Notes: generated by a model not told the origin, from the sequence alone. Shown: positions 11,590 through 22,790, counted from the stretch's first letter. The stretch is DNA of 64,000 nt from Malania oleifera (GCF_029873635.1 NC_080427.1:74865348-74929347), one strand, 5' to 3'. Made by a program: numbers and translations.

Positions 11590-11725
11590 TCAGCTCAATT
11601 ACTAGGCTGAACCAAACTAGTCTCACTTGCGAGGCTGAGACTCCCCAGTTGAATTACGGGCTGAACTAGACCGGTCTCATTTATGGGGCTAAGACTCCCC
11701 AGTTCAATTAACGAGCTGAACCCAA
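11590..11725 (+). repeat. Short repeats in element H
   Basis: Three or four copies of a roughly 50 bp unit built from CAGTTCAATTA, GGGCTGAAC and GGGGCTAAGACTCCC lie just after the conserved GAGGTTTAGCC island. The function is unknown. Confidence 0.55.
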
Positions 11726-12411
11726 TCGTTACAAAAAAATATTTTTGTACATATGAAAAAACTTCTAAATACAAGCATAGATGTACACATTAAAGCTCTA
11801 AGATGTATGTACTCTCTTATGATATGATTTGAGCTTCGTAGAGTAAAGGGTGTGTTTCTAAATAATCAGCGCACAAATATGTGTATGAAAATATGAGTAT
11901 TATGTTCTCCAACATAGATTTATGCAAATGTGAAAAGCTTGGAGAATCTAGGAGTTAAGCTCAATAAAATGTTTGTGCAATAAATAACTTCTCCCAAAAT
12001 ATATTTATCAAATAAATAATCTGGGAGAACACCTAAGCAATATTCTCAGAAATGTTTTTCAAATATTTGATGCCTACTGAGAATATGTGCAAATGAAATG
12101 CCCTAAATAAAATACTCTCCTCAAAGAAGATTTTGAAATAAATACATGAAAGAGAGTTGGAGAGATTTGAATAAAAGATATTTGACCCCAAAAGAGTGAT
12201 TTAAACAATAAAAAACATTTTGAGGGAACTTTAATTAACCAAACATTATAGAGAAATTTAAAGTTAATCAAAGTTGCTAATATGGAATAATGAGGGAGTG
12301 TTTATAGAGTTTGTGAAAAATATGACCGTTGGGGACATGCTCGGTATTTTGAAAAAGTTTAATTAAGTTTAATGACGTTTTAAACACTTAAAAAATATTC
12401 CAACCCGAGAG

Positions 12412-12870
12412 CACCGGTCGACCAGAAGACTTTTAGTCGACTGAAGTTCATATGGCTCGGTCGACTAGGCCAATTTTGAACTTCAAGGTTGGTCGACCAG
12501 GAAGGGCGATTTTTCCAAATTAGCGCTGTTCAGTCGACCAGGGTGAAAATGAACTAAAGGTTCGGTCGATCGGAAGAGGGGATTTTTCAAAACAGCGAGG
12601 TTCGGTCGACCGAGAAATTTTGAACTGAGAAGTTCGATCGACCAGGTTGTTGGGGCTTTTCCCGAGGACCCTCAGTCGACCAGAGTATTGGAGTACATTT
12701 TAGGCTCAGTCGACCAGGTGGTCAAAAAGTTGACTTCCTAGGAGGTTCGGTGGACCAGGGCTATTTGAACTACAAGAGTTCGATCGACCGCAACATGGTC
12801 AACTGTTGACCTGGACCTAGGTTCGGTCAACTGGGCTACAAATGAACTATGAGGGTTGGTCGACCGAAAG
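12412..12870. repeat. GGTCGACC palindrome cluster in element H
   Basis: About 14 dyads related to GGTCGACC occur at irregular spacing (roughly 25-40 bases), for example GGTCGACCAG, AGTCGACT, GGTCGATCGG, GGTCGACCGA and GATCGACC. They are separated by short GAACT/TTGAAC-containing spacers. The sister element I has a cluster of a different palindrome at the same relative place. Confidence 0.8.
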
Positions 12871-14264
12871 TGCAAAGCTTGTGCATTTCGGTCCTGTTTG
12901 AGCCAACGATCACCCTATTTCAAATGAACAAGTATGGGTATGCATAAGTGAGTGTCCTAAGGTCATTTCTAGGTCCTTTTTGAAGACACCGAAAAAATAC
13001 GGTGTCGGTTGACCTTTTCGTAAACTTAGTTCTAGTCCCGATTTTGACCCTAAAGCTATTCCAAAAATTTTGTATGATTTTGGTCTATTTAGATAAGAGT
13101 TGGTGAGATGTGTTGGTCCCAAGGGTCTATCTACGGTCGTTCTGAGCATTCAAACACATCATGCAGATGCATGCAATATTACAGACCAAAGATAAAAAAT
13201 AAATGCATATACAAATTAAAAACAAATGTCTTCATCTTTTTGCTCTTCCGACTTCATGGAATGCGTTTGATCGTTTAGTCTTTAAGTGTTGCAAGCTTCC
13301 ATCGTCGTTGTTTTATGTGTGTGTTAAATTAATGGACCTGTTCACATGCTAAGTACACACATAAGAAACATGTGCATTGTCAATATCAAAATAGGGATCA
13401 GACTCAAAAAGTCAACAAATATTATATATATCATAACACATAAGTATCATATATCATAATACTCAAAATTTCAATGATAAAGCCTCAGTATTCACAATCA
13501 ACCCAACCCTAATAATACAACCTAGATGTGCGTATGACAACAGCAATGAAGAAAACCCAAAGTAATGAATATTCACTCATAATGGAAACCCTAAATATGC
13601 ATCTATTATATATTAAACATATCAACAATAAAATAAACCCTAAATGTGAATATAGCACCAACAATCAAGAAAACCTAATATGAATATCACACAAATAAAT
13701 GAAAACCTTAGAAATGCATATTAAACATCAAGAACAACGTAAACCTTATAATGTGAATATTAACATTTTATTAAATACTACCTAATAAAATCTTATAATA
13801 TGAATATTACATACGTAACAATAAAAACCACACCCCACATTGTAAATATTAATGTTTTAATAACTACAACTATATTAAAATTCTCATAACAATTAGAACA
13901 ACTAATGTCATAGATCAAGAACCTTAGAAAACAGTACGACAAAAAATAAATATATGACAACAATAAAACGAAAACTTTAACAATAATATTCAACAACCAT
14001 AATACTATTTATTTAACATATATACAATAAAATAATAACAAGAAAATTCAAAATTTAAAACTTGAGATGAGCCCCAACAAACAAAAACCAATCCTACAAA
14101 AATAAAAACAAACCAATTAATATTTACAGTAATAATAAAAAAATAAAAAAATAAAAGAAAATAAAAAAAATCACGTGTGTGTTGGGCATACACAGTGTGA
14201 GCGGTTGTGTGTGTTCACCCTGTGTGTGTGCGTGTGTGAGTGCGTACAAACCCAGGAGACTCAC

Positions 14265-14900
14265 CTAGAGGCTGCCGAAGATGAATTGCTGCGGAGGGGA
14301 TGACCGGAGCTGTGAGGAGCAGATGGTGGAGGATCTCGCCGGGAGACGGTGACGGCGATGGCGATGGACGCGGGAGTGAGCGATGGCGACGACGTGGCGG
14401 TTGGCGATTGTTGTTCCGAGAGGTGTTGCGGAAGTTGTAGTTGGTGCGGCGCGTGGCTGGATTGCGATGGCGACGGAGAGGTGGCGAGGGGCGACGGAGC
14501 TGCTGGTTTGCTGCATTGCTGGAGTTGGTTTGGCTTGAGTGAGGGAGATGGAGGGTGGGGTCGTCAAGTGGGGGTGTTGCCGCTGCGACAGACCAATGGC
14601 TGTGTGCCTGCGTACTAGGTGGGAATCATAATACCTCAAAACTGAAATCTGGGTAGCAGGGAGACGGACGTGAGGGAGATGGATATGGCAGCTCTGTGAT
14701 GGTGAGGTGACTGAGAGATAGAGAGGTGAGAATGGAGCAGCTGTGGTCATTCTTGGGGTCTCTCTTCCAACTGTGAAGGCTCGCCAGAGAAGCAGGGGGT
14801 TGCTGCTGCGTGGAGAGGAGAGTAAGGGAGATGGGAGACTCAGGGAGATCGCTGGGCGTGGAGGTTGTGAGGGAGAAAGAAGATGAGAGGCTTAGGTTTT
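14265..14900 (-). other. GC-rich leader-like part of the LTR of G
   Basis: This is the only GC-rich stretch in a very AT-rich LTR. On the minus strand it is rich in CT followed by GCC/CCG codon-like runs. Overlapping open frames exist on both strands (for example 14750-14265 minus), but they lack recognisable domains. I read it as transcribed LTR sequence. Confidence 0.35.
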
Positions 14901-15055
14901 TTTTTTTTCCTGTATTTGGTGTCTCCGCCCCCCTTTGTGTGTTGTTTACCTTCTTATTTATAAAAAAACAAAAAAACAAAACCTTCTTTTATTTTTATTT
15001 TTATTTTTATACTTCTATGGTAATAATAAATATGGTAATAATAATAATACAAATA

Positions 15056-15059
15056 TTGC

Positions 15060-15098
<39 letters not shown>

Positions 15099-15220
15099 GG
15101 TTTGAAAATAATGATAATACTAATAAAAATAGAAATAGTAAAAATAATTATAGTAAAGTAATAATAAAATAGAAATAATAAGAATGATAAAAATAATAAA
15201 AATAATAATAGTAAAGTAAC

Positions 15221-15252
<32 letters not shown>

Positions 15253-15269
15253 TGATGATGATGATGATG

Positions 15270-15302
<33 letters not shown>

Positions 15303-15305
15303 TGG
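15056..15305 (+). repeat. (TAA)n microsatellite in the LTR of G
   Basis: There are two TAA runs (about 15056-15100 and 15220-15301) with a (GAT)n patch at 15250-15270, separated by degenerate AAAATAAT repeats. They lie just inside the minus-strand start of the LTR. Confidence 0.9.
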
Positions 15306-15351
15306 TAACCCCTTCGTTATATTTGGCTTAGACAAAAATAGGGTGTCTACA

Positions 15352-15368
15352 GCTGCTCCTTTTTGTAG
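15352..15368 (-). promoter_or_regulatory. Polypurine tract of element G
   Basis: On the minus strand, ACAAAAAGGAGCAGC lies directly before the LTR start TGTAGACACC. Confidence 0.55.
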
Positions 15369-16394
15369 GTCTTGTTGCTTCAATGTAATAACAAGAATTG
15401 TGACAACCTGCTTAATTTTAATATTTTTTAATAATATAATATAATCAATATCACAAAACCCAGTAGATCATAATCCACCTGAACCCGTGGGTACTAGGGA
15501 TATTTTAGAAACACATCACGGAAGCTTATGCAGCAGGAAACATAAATCATAAACACCTCATTATACCATACGTCACAATACCACAGTTACTACAATCACT
15601 GTATATATACACACAATATACAACCCAAAAGATATCTAGAGTCATCCCACAAAATACATCTGACCTTATCAAAATACTTACCCTTCTGGAAGGGCAGACC
15701 AACCGCACTAGATCAGTGGGGCTTTACCCACTCTTCTATTAGGGGTTCCTGAAATGTTTATAAAATTCGGGATAAGACACCTCTCAGTAAGGGAAATAAA
15801 CTAATACTAGTGTGTGACAACATGAGTATTCCATGTTATACGTATACCATACAGAACATATTTAGTAAACTGTTATGTCAAACTTAGGAAAACATATATA
15901 TCATCAAAACATGGAAAAACATACTGCATTTTCATAAACATATATCATCTCATATAATAATAATACGAAAACAATCCTGATAGGTTAGCTGACTGTTGTC
16001 ATGTATTACCCCCACATGACTGGGTTGTGTGGCCCGAAGGCGGAACCTGACAATGGTTGGCCGACCACTGCCAAGTCAAAAATACAGTCTGTAAGTCTGA
16101 TGAGTCTGCCAGACCTGGTCTGTACACCAGGGGCGCTCACACACTAATTAAAAAAAAACACATCGACTATCTAATCTCACATCACTCCGTACAACGGCGT
16201 TAATACAAATATCATGATCATGATGACCACGGACACATAGTAACGGTACCGTGCAAGTGCTAGCCTAAACTAAGCCAATTAGGTTCTGATATCATATAAC
16301 ATATAATGAAACTGTGATACATGGATATTTCATATCATTAATTATCAAATCAATCATATCATTTTGAATATATACGTATATCATGAAAATCATC

Positions 16395-16700
16395 GACCCG
16401 TACGCCGGTATTTCACATTTTACCATAACTCGGCCCGTACGCCTGCAAATCATATTCATAGCTTAGCCCGTATGCTGACAAATCATACACATAGCTTGTC
16501 CCGTATGCCAAAAAATTATATCCATAATACAACCCGTACGCTGGAAAATCATTTACATAGCTCGGCCCGTACGCCGACAAATCATATTCATAGCACAGCC
16601 CGTATATAGGCAAATCATTTCCATAGCTCGACCCATACGCTGAAAAATCATATCCATAACTCGGTTCGCATGCCAGCAAACATATATAAAAATCTTGGTC
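16395..16700 (+). repeat. 33 bp tandem array, left LTR of F
   Basis: There are about nine copies of a unit with GGCCCGTACGCCGGC and AAATCATATCCATAGC. Since 33 is a multiple of three, open frames such as 16718-16413 minus arise without coding meaning. The matching array in the right LTR is 22455-22790. Confidence 0.9.
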
Positions 16701-16942
16701 CATACGCCAATTTTTCACATTTAAAAATCCGTATCATTAACACATTCTCAGAAAACAGTATTTCATAACAATTTCTACTCATGCCACACTAAACAGGTTT
16801 TTTGTATATTTAACATACCATAATTTTTAACAGTATTTTTTCAAATTAAAAATCATATATAAATATATTTATTTCCCCGAAATCAAATGCTATAATAATA
16901 TACATACTTTTCATAAAATACTAGCTTAGTTTTTTCCTTTAC

Positions 16943-17005
16943 CTGATTCTTGAAAAGCCCTTAAATCAAACACTACTACACTCGCAAAGTTCCCCATTCA
17001 ACACC
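16943..17005 (-). other. Conserved exon-like block, left LTR of F (63 nt)
   Basis: On the minus strand it lies between TTTTTAG|GGTGTTGA and AATCAG|GTAAAGG. It shares GGTGTTGA, GGGCTTTTCA and a TCAG end with the block in D. Confidence 0.5.
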
Positions 17006-17312
17006 CTAAAAACAGCATTCCCCAGAACTAAAGTTCAGTATTTCTATGGGTACTACGTTTTCTACAACTGTCAAATAGCCAAATACTAAATAGAAAGCCT
17101 TACTCTGGATTTGGGATGGTTCCCAACTCAGCCCTATTGATGATCCGCTCTGGCAGACTCGCAGAGAACTTTCCTAAAAGCATCGTGGTGGCTTCAGATC
17201 ATTGAACCAACAGAAAATCTGCCGAAGACCTTGAAGAGAAGGGTAGGGAACCGAAGGGTAAGAGAGAGAGAAGTTCTGGGTAGGAAATTGACTGAAAAAT
17301 CACATTTAACCC

Positions 17313-17545
17313 TACTTATACTGCGGGATTCATCGATGAACCACGTCACCTCATCGAAGAGTCCTGTAGAAAGTTTGTCGACAAACTTCAACCCTTGTCG
17401 ACGAATTTTAGGCTTCCAAAAATCCTCTCTCAGTATCTTCTCATCGACGAGATCTTAAAGAAGCCTCGTTGACGAAACCCCTGTGTTCGTCGATGAGGCC
17501 TGAAAAATTTCTCGGGATTATCCCATCCAAAATACAACGTCGTCG
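17313..17545 (-). promoter_or_regulatory. TATA box and palindrome array, left LTR of F
   Basis: It includes a perfect 18 bp palindrome, AAGTTTGTCGACAAACTT at 17371-17388, and TTCATCGATGAA at 17329-17340. On the minus strand these lie upstream of TATAAGTAGGG (17313-17320). The right LTR has AAGTTTGTCAACGAACTT at the same place, so the palindrome has changed between copies. Confidence 0.6.
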
Positions 17546-17621
17546 ACTGCCTCCTTCTGTTCCTGTTTCCATTTCCCTTTCTTTTTATTATTTAAATACC
17601 ATTATTCTTCGAGTCGTTACA

Positions 17622-17652
17622 TTCTCCCCTCCTTATAAAATTTCGTCCTCGA
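17622..17652 (-). promoter_or_regulatory. Polypurine tract of element F
   Basis: On the minus strand, CGAGGACGAAATTTTATAAG and then GAGGGGAGAA lie directly before the LTR start. Confidence 0.8.
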
Positions 17653-17879
17653 AATTTACTATTCACGTAACTCGTCATCCCTTGACAAGAAAATGGTCTA
17701 CTTATTTTATTACTTACCCTCACTTTTGGTGGAGGAATACCGTGGTTACATTCCTAGTCCTAAGAGATTACATATACAAAAGAAAAATTCTCCCAAAACT
17801 AAAATGCTACACTAATTAAATCATTACATGTACCTGCAAAAGAAATACTACCTAACTACTTACATTTTACCTATTTAGA

Positions 17880-18630
17880 CTCCTTGGAATAGGTGCGGAT
17901 ACTTCTGCTTCATCTGTTCCTCGGATTCCCAAGAAGCCTCTTCAATTGTATGATTCCTCCACAAAACTTTTACCTAAGGAATCTCCTTGTTACGCAACTC
18001 ATGTACTTTCCTATCCAAAATCTGTACTGATACCTCCTCATACACCAGTGAATCACTGAACTCTAATTCACCATAACTGATGATATGAGAAGGATATGGG
18101 GCGTATTTCCTCAATATAGTAATATGGAATACGTCGTGGATCCTGGAAAACACAGGTGTGCAAAGCTAGCCTATAGGCTATCGGTCCCATTTTATCTAAA
18201 ATCTCAAATGGACCAATAAACCTAGGACTAAGTTTACCTTTCTTCCCAAATCGCATAACCCCTTTCAACGGAACTATCTTCAAAAAAACATGATTACCCA
18301 CATCAAATTCCTGATTCCTGCAACAATTATCAGCGTAACTTTTCTATCGGCTCTGAGTTACACTGATTCTGTCTTTGATAACCCGAACCTTATCACGCGC
18401 TTGTTAAACAAGCTCTAGCCCCACTACTCGCCGCTCACCCATCTCATCCCAAAAAAAAGGAGAACAACATCTCCTACCATATAGAGCCTCAAATGGTGCC
18501 ATGTCAATGCTGGTCTGATAACTGTTATTATACGCGAATTCTACTAATGGCATGAACTGAGTCCAACTACCCCCAAAACCCAATACACAGGCTCAGAGCA
18601 TATCCTATAATGTTTGTATCGTCCTCGTAG
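17880..18630 (-). pseudogene. pol: Integrase C-terminal half and chromodomain-like tail (element F)
   Basis: On the minus strand the text includes VEFAYNNSYQ, APFEALYGRRC, the open part 18301-18068 (GNHVFLKIVPLKGVMRFG, KLSPRFIGPFEIL), and a tail with VLWRNHTIEEASWE near 17930. That tail is typical of chromovirus integrases, where it guides insertion to heterochromatin. The catalytic core upstream is deleted. Stops interrupt the frame, for example near 17975 and 18340. Confidence 0.8.
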
Positions 18631-19390
18631 TCTGCCCAATTCACTACAGCCTCAACCTTACTAGGATCCACAAAAATATCGTCTCCAAACACAACATGAC
18701 CTTCTTAAGCCAGAATTCACATTTACTGAATTTGGCGTACAACTTCTTTTCCCATAGCATCTGCAGAACCTGCCTCAAGTGCATCTCATGCTCCTTATAG
18801 CTCCTCGAATAAACTAGTACATCATTAATAAAAAAAACAACAAACTGGTCTAGGTATTGGTGGAAGACTCTATTCATCAAGTCCATAAATACCGCAAGAG
18901 CATTCGTCAAACCAAACGGCATAACAAGAAACTCGTAATGCCCGTACCTGGTCCTGAAGGCCGTCTTCGAGACGTCTTCTGCTTTCACTTTCACTTGATA
19001 ATAACCAGATCTGAGGTCAATCTTCGAATACACCTGTGTACCCTGGAGCTAGTCAAACAAACCGTCAATACGGGGTAGAGGATACTTGTTCTTGATTGTC
19101 ACTTTATTAATCTCCCTATAGTCTATACACATCCTCATAGACCCATCTTTCTTCTTCACGAATTAAACTAGAGCTCCCCACGGAGATACACTGGGTCGTA
19201 TGAAGCCCTTATCAAGCAGATCTTGTAACTGATTCTTCAATTCTGCCAACTCCGGTAGCGCCATTCGGTAAGGTACTTTGGAAATCGGCGCTGTACCTGG
19301 AAGTAGATCAATAAGGAAATCTACCTCACGATCGGGTGGTAAGCCTGGTAACTCATCTGGGAAAACATCTCCTTTGCTACAAGCATGCTA
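18631..19390 (-). pseudogene. pol: Reverse transcriptase fragment (element F)
   Basis: The open part 19033-18644 reads [35 protein letters not shown] and FINDVLVYS. The catalytic FIDD has become FIND (about 18821-18829), which should abolish polymerisation. Upstream, 19390-19034 carries the [11 protein letters not shown] to SPWGA region with stops. The text ends at EAVVNWAD and runs straight into integrase text that begins GRYKH-like in another frame. RT C-terminus, RNase H and integrase core are lost at a TGGGCA shared by both sides. Confidence 0.85.
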
Positions 19391-19599
19391 GCAAGTTTCA
19401 ATTCATTCTATGACTTCTCCTTGACAACTGCCACAAACCCCTGACAACCACTCAGCAGTAGTCTCCTCGCCTAAATAGCTGAAATCATCCGAGATAGAGA
19501 TTGCACTCGTGACCCTATAAATTTGAATTATGGTCTTCCTAGCAGTCTAAAAATTACTTCTCTCGCATGACAATCTATACTTGCAAAATTAGCTGCTAG

Positions 19600-19930
19600 C
19601 CAATCCATGCTGAAAATAATATCAAACATATGCATGTTCAGAATTACCAAATCAGCAGATAGAATCCTCCCCTAAATATCAACTGGACAACCACGGAGTA
19701 CCCTACTATATCTCACCGCTAAGCCGATTGGTGTAGCTACTAATAATTCAACATCTAATGGTTGTGTTTTAGCCCCACATAATTTAACATACCTCGAAGA
19801 CACGAACGAGTGCGTAGCTCCTGAATCAAACAATGCAATAACTTTAAAAGAAAACATAATAACCATACATGTCACCACATCACCTGCCGTCTCAGCCTCA
19901 CCCGACGTCAGAGTAAACACCCTGACTGGA
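19600..19930 (-). pseudogene. pol: Retroviral-type aspartic protease (element F)
   Basis: Minus strand 19920-19672 is open. It has the active-site motif ALFDSGATHSFVS at about 19800-19840, preceded by SGEAETAGDVV and followed by a flap-like VATPIGLAV. The family cuts the Gag-Pol precursor as a dimer. A stop ends it at 19672. A second conserved piece, IIFSMDWLAA, follows near 19620. Confidence 0.8.
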
Positions 19931-19989
19931 GTCGTATTCCTCTGCTAGCCCCTACGTGGCGCCTGATAACCTCCCCAGTATGGTCTGGG

Positions 19990-20962
19990 AGCTGGAACTG
20001 CATTTGATGGGGGTAGGGCAGTCTCGCATTATGTGCCCCGGTCTACCACAGCGATAGTAGACCACACCACCAGTTCGAAACTCTCCCTAGTGCCTCCTAC
20101 CACAATTCGGACAGATTGGAGGACCCTGCCTTGCCTGCACCTTGTGTCCTCCCATCTCCTGCTTCCGCCCTCTGCCATTATTACCTCTCCTCCATTGACT
20201 CTGTCTAGGACCCTGCTGGTAGCCCGTAGATACAGATCTCTTCCTCTGTCCGTGCTCCTCTGCATCAAGACGCTTACCAATCTCTGCCAAGGCTGCCATG
20301 TCGACTAACTCAGCAAAGTCTTGGATCCGCAACACCACCACTTGCTTGAATATACTCCGCCTCAAGTGTCTCTCAAACTGCCTCACCTTCTTCACTTCAT
20401 CAGGAACAATATATGAGGCGAAACGAGAGATCTTGATGAAACGCGCTACATATTGCTGAACAGATAGCAGTACCTGCTTCAGACTCAGGAACTCTTCTAC
20501 TTTAGGCTCCCTAATAGTAGTTGAAAAATATCTATCGAAGAACAATTCTTTAAACCGGTCCCATGTCATGGCTATTGGAGTGACCCTCTGCTGCTCTAGC
20601 AGTCTCACCACAGTCCACCACCTCTCAACCCCTCCTGTCAGTCTATAGGTGGCAAAGAGGACCCTCTGTTCTTTAGTACACTGCAATACAACCAAGACTT
20701 TATCGGTCTCCTACATCCAATTCTCTGCAGCTACAGGATCGACTTCCCCTAAGAATGCCGGAGGATTCATCTTTGTAAACTTTTCTATAGTGCAACCATG
20801 ACCTACAGATGGACCACCCTGCTCCTTCGAGCTCCTAGCAATCTCAGCCATCACTTGTTGAGCGACACTACATAGTACCACGTCAGAGTCAGTCCTAGCT
20901 GCACCTGATGGCCCTGCTCCATCACTGCCACTCGCATGGGCACTACTTCCTCCTGGATCCAT
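19990..20962 (-). pseudogene. gag: Gag with zinc knuckle (element F)
   Basis: The start ATG is at 20962 (MDPGGSSAHASG), chosen because elements B, A and D begin gag with the same MDPG motif. An open stretch of 202 residues (20695-20087) holds ERWWTVVRLLEQQR, WDRFKELFFDRYF, VQQYVARFIKISRF and EVKKVRQFERHLR. Residues before the knuckle are rich in Gly, Arg and Gln. A knuckle YRCGRPGHIMRDC follows near 20050 with its first Cys changed to Tyr. A stop at about 20712 splits the N-terminal part from the rest. Confidence 0.85.
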
Positions 20963-21251
20963 CTTGAAAAATAACAATTGCAACTTAGTAATCCTATCCT
21001 TATAATTTACCCGCTTAACCTAGCCTCTTATCACAATACTCTCAACTTATTTCTAATCCCCAGTCCTACATTCTAGGAACACAAACCGACAATAGCTTAC
21101 TATGGTTTCCTCGAAATTGTCACCCCAGGAAAAACACAAAAATTATCACAGAAGTCCTGTCTCCAGACTGTAGAACAAAACCTCAAATCATTTCCTATAC
21201 TCTGGTACTATTTCCACTGCATTCTAAAGTCTACAGAACCTAGCAACCTAG

Positions 21252-21263
21252 GCTCTGATACCA
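21252..21263 (-). promoter_or_regulatory. Primer-binding site of element F
   Basis: On the minus strand TGGTATCAGAGC matches the 3' end of plant initiator tRNA-Met and lies a few bases after the LTR end. Confidence 0.85.
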
Positions 21264-21747
21264 AACTATGACGACCTGCTTAATTTCCATATTTTTTTTT
21301 AATATAATATAATCAATATCACAAAACCTAGTAAATCATAATCCACCTGGACCTGTGGGTACCAGGGATATTTCAGAAACACATCACGGAAGCCTATGCA
21401 ACAGGAAACATAAATCATAAACACCTCATTATACCATACATCACAATACCAGAGTTACTACAATCACTGTATATATATGTACACAATACACAACCCAAAA
21501 GATATCTAGGGCCATCCCACAAAATACATCCGACCCTATCAAAACACTTACCCTTCTGGAAGGGCAGACCAACCATACTAGATCAGCGGGGCTTTACCTG
21601 TTCTCCTATCAGGGGCTCCTGAAATGTTTATAAAATTTGGGGTGAGACACCTCTCAGTAAGGGAAATAAACTAATACTAGTATGTGACAACATGAGTATT
21701 CTGTGTTATACATATACCATACAGAACATATTCAGTAAACTGTTATG

Positions 21748-21960
21748 GAATTCGAATCTCTTTTGTGAGTACAGGATTATAATATCCTCTATCCAAATCA
21801 AATTGAAAATTAGATTGATTCAGTTTATTTGATAAAATTAGGTTAGAGGTCTATAACAAAATTCAGATTATTACAAATACTAGATTAAAATGACCGAAAT
21901 TTTTATTATTAATGATTGGTAAAATTCATATATGTCAAAAATAAAGAAATTCAAATCTGT
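21748..21960. other. 213 bp insertion in the right LTR of F
   Basis: The left LTR runs GTTATG-TCAAACTTAG-GAAAACAT. In the right LTR the middle is replaced by 213 bp that begins GAATTCGAATCTC and ends GAAATTCAAATCTGT. The two ends are similar in direct orientation. It is AT-rich and non-coding, of MITE size, but I see no clear inverted repeats or exact target duplication. Confidence 0.6.
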
Positions 21961-22454
21961 GAAAACATATATATCATCAAAACATGGCAGAACATACTGC
22001 ATTTTCATAAACATATATAATCTCATATAATAATAATATGAAAAAAATCCTGGTAGGTTAGCTGGCTATTGTCATGTATTACCCCCACATGACTAGGTTG
22101 TGTGGCCTGAAGGCAAGACCTAACAATGGTTGGCTGACCACTGTTAAGTCAAAAAGTACAGTCTGCAAGTCTGATGGGTCTGCCAGACCTGGTCCGTACA
22201 CCAGGGGCGCTCAAACACTTCTTAAAAACCACATCGACCATCCAATCTCACACCACTCCGTACAATGACGTTAACAAAAATATCATGATCATGATGACCA
22301 CGGACATATAGCAACGGTACCATGCAAGTGCTAGCCTAGACCAAGCCAACCAGGTTCTGATATCATATAACATATAATGAAATTGTGATACATGGATATT
22401 TCTTATCATTAATTATCAAATCAATCATTTCATTTTGCATATATACGTATATAA

Positions 22455-22790
22455 TGAAAATCATTGGCTCGTACGCCGGTATTTCATATTTTACCATAGC
22501 TTGGCCCGTACGCCGGCAAATCATATCCATAGTTCAGCCTGTACACTGGCAAATCATACACATAGTTTGGCTTGTACGTCGACAAATCATATCCATAGAA
22601 CAGTTCGTACGCTGGCAAAACATTTCTATAGCTCGGCCCATACGCCGACAAATCATATCCATAGCACAACCTGTATGCTGGAAAATCATTTCCATAGCTC
22701 AGCCCGTACACCGGCAAATCATATCCATAGCTTGGCCCATACGCCGACAAACACATATAAAAATCTCGGCCTGTACACTGGTTTTTCACA
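22455..22790 (+). repeat. 33 bp tandem array, right LTR of F
   Basis: About ten copies of the unit described at 16395-16700. Overlapping open frames on both strands here (22385-22795, 22435-22839, 22789-22484) are repeat by-products. Confidence 0.9.

Larger units (their letters stand above)
11175..13417. mobile_element. Element H: unclassified non-autonomous element
   Basis: It is a 2243 bp insertion in the left LTR of G. The right LTR at about 30900 shows the empty site. Flanks AATACTAT (11167-11174) and AATATTAT (13418-13425) give an 8 bp duplication with one change. It starts TGGAATTGG, has GGGGGATGAATTGGGTTTTA at about 11202 and AGGTTTAGCC near 11465. Repeats of CTGAAC/CTGAGACTCCCCAGTT follow at 11600-11720, and a palindrome cluster at 12412-12870. 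No protein is encoded. Element I in B has the same length and plan. I do not recognise the family. An 8 bp duplication would fit hAT-type elements, but no hAT terminal motif is seen. Confidence 0.7.
10402..15351 (-). repeat. 3' LTR of element G, interrupted by H
   Basis: On the minus strand it begins TGTAGACACCCTATTTTTG at 15351 and ends near 10402. Without H (11175-13417) it is about 2.7 kb. It includes (TAA)n at 15056-15305 and a GC-rich, purine/pyrimidine-biased part at 14265-14900, probably the transcribed leader. The matching part of the right LTR is 30307-31013, and the H insertion site is intact there. Confidence 0.65.
15399..17621 (-). repeat. 3' LTR of element F
   Basis: On the minus strand it starts TGTAACGACTCGAAG at 17621 and ends AGGTTGTCACA at 15399. 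A palindrome array lies at 17327-17545 and TATAAGTA at 17313-17320. Donor 1 is at 17103 and acceptor 1 at 17006, a 98 nt gap. An exon-like block is at 16943-17005, donor 2 (CAG|GTAAAGG) at 16942 and acceptor 2 (ATTTCAG|G) at 15749. A 33 bp array is in the second gap. Confidence 0.85.

Noticed and set aside
12412..12870. Possible CRISPR-like array
   Set aside because: Repeats are short, spacing is irregular, spacers are not unique in a regular way, and the setting is a plant transposon.
11175..13417. Reading H as an LTR because it begins TG and ends CA
   Set aside because: No primer site or polypurine tract adjoins it, the flanking duplication is 8 bp and not 5, and the sister copy I has CAA at its end.
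14265..14979. Open frames of 89-161 codons on both strands in a GC-rich stretch
   Set aside because: Low-complexity Ser, Pro, Arg and His composition, overlapping frames on both strands and position inside an LTR argue for leader sequence.
16364..16718. Open frames with YGPSYGYDL-like or RTPANHIHS-like repeats, also at 22385-22839
   Set aside because: They are translations of a 33 bp LTR repeat. The same array is open in several frames on both strands.
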